A stretch of 24,237 bases of DNA from positions 68,258,328 through 68,282,564 of the forward strand of contig CM044501.1 of assembly GCA_024364805.1 (NCBI GenBank), in the 5' to 3' direction. The notes under the pieces were generated by a model. It had not been told where the DNA came from. It did no database searches and saw only the letters and a list, made by a program, of their open reading frames with translations. Each line of letters opens with the position of its first letter. Positions within the stretch are counted from its first letter, which is position 1. The DNA comes from Euprymna scolopes (taxonomy: Eukaryota; Mollusca; Cephalopoda; Sepiida; Sepiolidae). Both the position numbers and the translations under genes were made by a program. Below are positions 18,809 through 24,237 of the stretch, piece after piece.

Positions 18809-18886
18809 GTCAAGCCCAAATATTAGCTGACGTGATATTGAAAACAAACACAGACGGGATTTGGCAAAAGGACATTGTCATTATTA

Positions 18887-18928
18887 CTTTATTTTTATTT
18901 ATTTATTATTTTATTTATTTATTTACTT
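18887..18928. repeat. (TTTA)n microsatellite
   Basis: Imperfect TTTA/TTAT tetranucleotide run. Confidence 0.9.
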
Positions 18929-19660
18929 TTTCGAATTAGTTCACCGGGAAACTTAGTCCTCGTAATATAGAATATTCAATAGAGGATTGATTCTATAATA
19001 ATACATACGCACTCTGCATAAATTAAAATATCATGTCTTAGCTTATTGTACGACTAGGCATAGACGGGCGTCCAGCTATTCGGAAATAATAATTAAAAGT
19101 TCTTATCACAAATGATACGATTTTTTTTTATTGTATAAGTCCGTATAGTCACGAGGCAGGATATGGAGTAACTTTCATCGTTAAACTACATATTATTTAA
19201 CTTAAATATTTTATAAGAAAGATCCCTAAAAATATCATAGTAAATCCGGTAGCTAACCATTAATTCTGAGTTCATCGTGTATTGTAAAAATGTGATATAA
19301 AAGTCCCTTTTTTTAGTCTCGAAAGAAAACGGTTACTTTCCGTACACCTGCCAGCCCAGGAAAATATAGTGCCAAATGTTACATGATACCTAATCTCACA
19401 CCACTCTTTAATCGGCATTGTTTAAGTCCATTGGAAGCATAGAAGGTCTGATATTATTTAAGAATTTATCTTCTCATAAACCAATTGCACTGACAAGGTT
19501 CTAGAGATTAGTCTATCTTACTATTTAATCCATAGCTGAAGTAAGGGCATGTGTATTAATACCTTTGCAAAGACTGTTAGTTAAACCTATACAGAAGACT
19601 TGACTGGACTCGAACCTGACACGTTGACTACATTACGCATCTGCACCCTTTATCGATTAT
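18929..19660. other. AT-rich non-coding stretch
   Basis: No frame, terminal repeat or RNA gene was recognised. Confidence 0.5.
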
Positions 19661-19661
19661 A

Positions 19662-19739
19662 CAGAGTGTCCCAGAATTAATAATCTGTTCGGAAATATAA
19701 ATTAGCATAAAAATAAATGGTTGATTTTGGGACATCCTG
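19662..19739. mobile_element. tiny inverted-repeat element, mariner-like ends
   Basis: CAGAGTGTCCCAGAATT at 19662-19678 faces, on the minus strand from 19739, CAGGATGTCCCAAAATC (13 of 17 matching). Ends of the form CAGRGTGTCCCAAAA are common in mariner-type elements. The left flank is TA; the right flank is CA rather than TA. At 78 bp this would be an extreme deletion derivative. Confidence 0.4.
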
Positions 19740-21096
19740 CAAAGTAGGATTTAGGTATAATTTTTTTAATGAATTATTTACTGTTACAAAATCCATACCG
19801 GAGGTTTAAGCACTTCTATCAGGATAGGATGCTATTTAATTTTAATTAAATTTGGCCTGCAACTAAAATCCTACTTCAAACCTTTTTTCTGTCATATGAT
19901 TGCATGATTATACAAAGTAATAGCTTAACATCAGATCAACTTTTAATTATCGTAGTCAGACAACTGCAGAGAGCTAACGGTGATCGTGCATTGGGATTAT
20001 ATGGTTTGCATGAAGTTCTCCCCGTTGCTTGCATGTATTCATTAATCTAGAGTATTGCAGATGTTTATTATCGATACTGCTGACAGCAAGGTTAGCTGTT
20101 ACATGTGAAGTCAGGGAAGATGATGTGTAGAACACACAAAGGAATGGCGCAGAAATAGCGTAGCCACTTTCACTTCGTTGATTTGAGGTTCAAGGCAAGC
20201 TGTGGAGATCCTGATGTCGATTCGTCGTTGATTCTCAACAAAGTTGGCCAAGTAGCTAAGATAGTGCCACGATGTTACCGCCCACAATATAATAAAGAAG
20301 GAAGGTTAAACATTAGGGAAGCCGCCGATTTATCTGCAACTCACCCACTTAATCATGACTGGTAATATATCTAACATTTCGTTTCTAAATTTAACTTTAA
20401 AATAAATTATTGCCAAACATTATTTAAGATTTGTTTTAATTGGGTATTCGCACTACGTTTTTCAACTTGAATATTACTCTCACAGCATGGATTAAATAAA
20501 GCTGACCGTCAAACTTACGCACATATTCCTGGGTTTAGCATAAAGGTTTCAAGTTCGAAAAGATAGACCTGAAAAAAATTACACTGACTGAAACGTTGCG
20601 GGAATACTTTAAAAGATAAAAGCAATACCTGGAATGATTCAAATGGTTATAAATTATCAATCTTCATTTAACAAATTCCGAAATAATCTTACACACTCAT
20701 TATCCTCGAGTGGCTTTTGGACTTACATAAAGAATGACTGATTGAATCAAACAAAACAACATAATCATTACCGCATTGGGGAAATTCTGAGCTGATGGTT
20801 TACTTATGTAAGTAAAAAAAAAATTAGATTAAAAAAATATCGGCAAGGAAGCAATTTTAATTTCGACATAAACATATAGTCTTTTAATTACTATGCAAGT
20901 CTAGTAAAGGCAAGTTACACTCAAATATCTGAACTAGTTAAAATCGAAATACATTACCCATTTTTAATTCATTCTCTATATTTTTAATATGCCATTTAAT
21001 ATTGATATTTCCTAATTTGTATTCAATCTTTTCTCAAAACTATATTGCTCTACTAGCAAACTTTGCACTCACGCAATTGATTCGTAATTTAATTCC
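19740..21096. other. non-coding stretch, one possible LINE-tail relic
   Basis: A 60-codon frame at 20183-20365 shows no family motif. TTATCCTCGAGTGGCTTTTG at 20700-20719 resembles the LINE 3' UTR of copy 4 (TTATCCTCGAGTGGCATTCA at 22503-22522), suggesting a badly decayed tail. Nothing else was recognised. Confidence 0.45.
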
Positions 21097-21144
21097 TATT
21101 TATAACTTGGCTTATTTATAACTTGGCTTATTTATAACTTGGCT
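21097..21144. repeat. three perfect 16-bp tandem units
   Basis: TATTTATAACTTGGCT is repeated three times without change. Confidence 0.97.
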
Positions 21145-21224
21145 TGGTTGATTTGCTTTACAACATATCAACCGTTTCTGAGTTCTTTGATGACGAATCT
21201 GGTCATTTCATGATTTTACATCTC

Positions 21225-21282
21225 TTTGGTTTGGTTTTGGTTTGTTTTGGTTTTGGTTTGGTTTGGTTTGGTTTGGTTTGGT
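21225..21282. repeat. (GGTTT)n-type simple repeat
   Basis: GGTTT and GGTTTT units in tandem, with GG every five to six bases. It is not a known telomeric repeat. Confidence 0.95.
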
Positions 21283-22100
21283 GGTTTTGTAGATGATTTT
21301 TTTAGCTCTGCACAACAGAACTTGTGTAACGTTGTCGCTACATGTTAACAGGAACTCACACGTTGCAAATGAACAAAATGCAAATGAACAAAAAAGAAAA
21401 GAAATTCGACTCAGCTTTTTTTTTCAGTTGAAATAAAAGGCACTTATTCATGGTACTTTCCAAAATGCACCTGCATCTTGCTTTTAGAAATCTCATTCGT
21501 CATGTGGCTATACAAAACTCTACTGTGTCGAACATGTTCTTTAAAATCTCTCAAACTACTACGTGGCTACACGTCCATCTCATGTCGGCACGCCTAGCTA
21601 GTACTCTTACAACATGGTGTTTTGTTTTATCTGCTTTTCATTTCACTGCTATGTCTGCAACTCGCCACACAACACACAGTCGTCCGACCATTTTTTTGTT
21701 CAAAGTTCGGATTGCACATTGTTTTAAAAGTTCCTCTCGCACTGACTAATGCTTTCAAATACAGGTGGTCTCTCTTTGTCGCCGCACATGTGCTTTTCTG
21801 TCACTTAATCCCAATATTATCTTTTTTCTGCTTTTCTTTCTCTTCTCTTACTCCGTTGTGACGTCACCGGCTTGGTCATTTGCATACTTGTCATGCGCCT
21901 GCTACTGCTAAAACGCGTCAGCGACTCTGTTATGAATTGAGTTTTGCAAAACGACAGAGAAAAAATATTATCATTATTTGGTGCATTTTAGGTCAGGGAA
22001 CCTGTATCTTTAGACAACCCGATCTGGTGTCATCACTATTATTTATTACTTTAAATCATTGAAACGATTAGATAAAGAAGGCAAACTTTATATCGCTTTT

Positions 22101-22101
<1 letters not shown>
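21283..22101. other. non-coding stretch with a CRE and octamer motif
   Basis: Frames of 99 and 79 codons (21450-21749 and 21622-21861) overlap each other and lack motifs. A perfect CRE, TGACGTCA, at 21859-21866 lies next to GGCTTGGTCATTTGCATAC, the repeat shared with 18099-18118. No gene is supported. Confidence 0.5.

Positions 22102-22159
<58 letters not shown>
22102..22159. repeat. (CT)n microsatellite
   Basis: Twenty-nine uninterrupted CT units. Confidence 0.98.
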
Positions 22160-22161
<2 letters not shown>

Positions 22162-22420
22162 TCTCATCGCAGAACCTGTCACTTCTAGCATTAAGCTGTC
22201 ACCCATTATGAATACGATTCCACACAGGGTGTGATATTACTACGGAAAGACAACGCGCATCCCTACATTCGACTCAATTAGTGTTTATTGTGCGGATTCT
22301 TGATACTTGTACCCATATCACAATAAAACTTATTGGTTAATTCAATGTGTGTTTATCTCAGTCTTTACCAGTCAGGAATATTAACGCATTTATTTTCATC
22401 GGATTTTCACGACACCACGG
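22160..22420. other. non-coding spacer
   Basis: No recognised feature between the CT microsatellite and LINE tail copy 4. Confidence 0.5.
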
Positions 22421-22556
22421 TTAAGTAATCCAATTTACCAAATTTCCATTACTAACGATTAATACGATATTGTCCCATTGACTACTGTACACTTATTAAG
22501 CCTTATCCTCGAGTGGCATTCAGGCCTTGCTAGTGGTGACTCCGTTGTAAAAAAAA
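22421..22556 (+). mobile_element. LINE 3' UTR, copy 4
   Basis: TTAAGTAATCCAATTTACCA at 22421 to the A run at 22549-22556 matches the reverse-strand copy 3 (same sequence after its stop codon) and ends CTAGTGGTGACTCCGTTGTA. Only the 3' UTR is present. Confidence 0.85.
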
Positions 22557-22589
22557 GAATACTTTCACTTTCTTTCCCTTCGTTCTGCT

Positions 22590-22630
<41 letters not shown>
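22590..22630. repeat. (TAA)n microsatellite
   Basis: About 13 units directly in front of interspersed-repeat copy B. It makes a run of Asn codons in a spurious frame. Confidence 0.97.
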
Positions 22631-22633
<3 letters not shown>

Positions 22634-22846
22634 GATCAAGGAGGATGGAAAAACCGAGCAGAGAAAGCACTACCCGGACTTCCACTGGATTGGTGCGAAG
22701 AGGACTGGCACCTTGGGGTTGCTTATTGCCATCGAAATTCTAGTGAAGACCAATGTTCGCTACTAAAGAGAAGTAAATGGTAAACTCGGCTATTGCTATA
22801 ATACAAACTAATTTGCAAAGGTTATCGAAAGAGATGGTAAGTACTT
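22631..22846 (+). repeat. interspersed repeat family, copy B
   Basis: Collinear with 15391-15597. The frame from Lys-Ala-Leu at 22664 to the stop at 22781-22783 has exactly the same 39 codons as in copy A, and the copy ends at TGGTAAGTACT. A TAA microsatellite precedes it. I do not recognise the family; an exon-derived or SINE-like repeat is possible. Confidence 0.75.
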
Positions 22847-22888
22847 TGCTTAATTTAGTTTGCTCTAACTACGTAATAAACAACTTAA

Positions 22889-22896
22889 CAATATTT
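22889..22896. repeat. target-site duplication, left copy (caatattt)
   Basis: Perfect 8-bp direct repeat abutting the palindrome; partner at 23426-23433. Confidence 0.88.
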
Positions 22897-23425
22897 GGTA
22901 ATCTCCAAAAATACCGTTAGGGCTTACAACATGGCCGCCAGAAGAGTCACGTGATCCGGTTGATCCAAAACATGAATCGTGCAAATGGAAAACGCAGCCT
23001 TGAAGGCAAACTTTGACAAACAATCACAATTTGTTTGTATTTAATTTTTTGTTGATATAATGTTATAAAAATAGGCAAACTTTGAGAAACAATCTTAGGT
23101 TGTTTTTAGTTAAAACAGTGTTTATAAAAAGTATTTTATTCAGAACAAACAAGTGGTCGCGACCACTTGTTTGTTCTGAATAAAATACTTTTTATAAACA
23201 CTGTTTTAACTAAAAACAACCTAAGATTGTTTCTCAAAGTTTGCCTATTTTTATAACAACATTATATCAACAAAAAATTAAATACAAACAAATTGTGATT
23301 GTTTGTCAAAGTTTGCCTTCAAGGCTGCGTTTTCCATTTGCACGATTCATGTTTTGGATCAACCGGATCACGTGACTCTTCTGACGGCCATGTTGTAAGC
23401 CCTAACGGTATTTTTGGAGATTACC
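22897..23425. mobile_element. 529-bp spacerless foldback element (near-perfect palindrome)
   Basis: The left arm 22897-23159 (263 bp) and right arm 23160-23425 (266 bp) are inverted copies that meet with no spacer at TGGTCG|CGACCA. I find one substitution (CGCC at 22936-22939 against its partner near 23383) and one 3-bp insertion in the right arm near 23257. The ends read GGTAATCTCC and GGAGATTACC and are flanked by the perfect 8-bp direct repeat caatattt. Each arm holds two diverged GGCAAACTTTGASAAACAATC blocks 69 bases apart. No transposase is encoded. The 8-bp duplication is compatible with hAT, Merlin (whose ends also begin GG) or P-type transposition; the ends fit none of them decisively. 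A transcript through it would form a hairpin of about 260 bp. Confidence 0.93.
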
Positions 23426-23433
23426 CAATATTT
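23426..23433. repeat. target-site duplication, right copy (caatattt)
   Basis: Partner of the 8-bp direct repeat at 22889-22896. Confidence 0.88.
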
Positions 23434-24200
23434 ATTGCTGTGTCTCCTTTCGTGCTTGACGTACATAAAAAGAAAATAAGTTAAAATTTTAGATTATTAT
23501 TATTGCCATTTTTATTCAAATAATTGACTGAAGCAGACGACGCAGAAAGATAATGTGTAAACAAATCTTTATTGCTCATATGAATATGCACAAAATAAAC
23601 AATGTCCACTATTCCAAAATATGAGCTATGAGATTTCAGTAAAAGATACCGATCAAATTTATGGTGACATATATGGCGAAATTAAATGTAGTTACTATAT
23701 AATTGGAAATTGAATTCAAAATTTTGTAATTTCAGTGTTATTTTAAAACTTTATCTTAAATAGAGCAGAACATATTTTATTCATACAAACAATGTTTCCG
23801 TTCGCGCTGTCTATTTCTAAAAAACGAAATACATCTTACTTTTTATTGATTCATAATAATATTGTGGGGTCTGCGTTTGCGCTGGATATTTATACAAATG
23901 AAATACGTCTTACTTTTTGTTTATTTATATCAATAATAAATGGTCTAGCTCTGGAAGGTGTAACCTATATGTTTAAATTAGGTGTACGTGTGTCCGGCTC
24001 TCTCCAATAATCACGTATGCAAGTTTGATTTATGAGCAAAGAAAGATAGACTGATAATAATACAAATGAAAATAATAATTTGTGCAAAACTCAAGTTTTA
24101 TGAGCGAAGAAGAGGCGGAGTCTCACTAATACCTTATAATAATAAAATGAAAAGGAATTTTCTTTTTTTCACTTTTAATATTAACAGAATCATATCCCCC
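23434..24200. other. AT-rich non-coding stretch with diverged short duplications
   Basis: GTTTCCGTTCGCGCTG at 23794 recurs as GTCTGCGTTTGCGCTG at 23869, followed in both by a GAAATAC.TCTTACTTTTT block. TTATGAGCAAAGAA at 24030 recurs as TTATGAGCGAAGAA at 24098. The spacings are 75 and 68 bases. A frame of 72 codons here is produced by this duplicated DNA and has no motif. Confidence 0.55.
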
Positions 24201-24237
24201 ATTATTATTATTATTATCATTATTATTATTATTATTA
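24201..24237. repeat. (ATT)n microsatellite
   Basis: ATT/TTA trinucleotide run, with one TCA interruption, continuing past the window's end. Confidence 0.95.

Noticed and set aside
20183-20365. 60-codon frame that looks locally coding
   Set aside because: It is short and single-copy here, with no motif and no splice signals of note.
22478-22783. 101-codon frame with a poly-Asn run
   Set aside because: It joins a LINE tail, a TAA microsatellite and a dispersed repeat. Only the last 39 codons are shared with another copy, and these show no sign of protein-level selection.
22897-23425. Palindrome as an assembly fold-over artefact
   Set aside because: The arms differ by a substitution and a 3-bp indel, and the structure is bounded by a perfect 8-bp direct repeat, which an artefact would not create.
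1-24237. LTR elements, retroviral relics, Polintons
   Set aside because: I saw no paired long terminal repeats and no gag, protease, integrase, capsid or envelope motifs in any frame.

Overview
The window looks like non-coding, AT-rich DNA of an animal, most probably a coleoid cephalopod (octopus-like). The evidence is its density of mariner, LINE, Helitron-like and hAT-like debris, its abundant microsatellites, and repeat snippets that resemble octopus repeats I know. That taxonomic statement is recognition from memory and was not tested by any search. I find no convincing host protein-coding gene. The longest uninterrupted reading frame outside the assembly gap belongs to a truncated LINE.

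Layout. 1-1.45 kb: a GT microsatellite, then a promoter-like cluster (CCAAT, CRE-like, inverted CCAAT, TATA-like, TCAGTC initiator-like) at about 705-810, followed by a GC-richer stretch that could be a non-coding first exon. 1.8-2.2 kb: a 423-bp hAT-type MITE with a perfect 8-bp target duplication. 2.4-2.6 kb: a purine-rich tract. 2.65-3.57 kb: an internally deleted mariner with both terminal inverted repeats and TA duplications. 4.38-4.45 kb: a degenerate tRNA-derived (SINE-like) Pol III box pair. 7.0-8.8 kb: a 29-bp minisatellite of about 35 units, split by a 5'-truncated LINE that carries a target duplication. 9.33-9.84 kb: a short Helitron with recognisable 5' TC and 3' hairpin-CTAGT ends. 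10.04-11.4 kb: an unclassified repeat with diverged inverted ends, GGAC-type tracts and internal ~300-bp repeats, running up to a 966-bp run of N (11448-12413).

The right half holds degenerate tandem repeats at 12.9-13.3 kb and two diverged copies of one interspersed repeat at 15.4 and 22.6 kb. It also holds LINE tails at 16.1, 16.3 (reverse strand) and 22.4 kb, a 156-bp hairpin element at 17.55 kb and an imperfect palindrome at 18.65 kb. The most striking object is a spacerless 529-bp palindrome at 22897-23425. Its arms differ by one substitution and one 3-bp indel, and it is flanked by a perfect 8-bp direct repeat (caatattt). This is the signature of a transposed foldback element rather than an assembly artefact.

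No pathway or operon is present. The parts relate to one another as layers of insertion: the LINE is younger than the minisatellite it splits, and the palindrome looks like the youngest insertion. The hAT, mariner and old LINE tails are diverged fossils.
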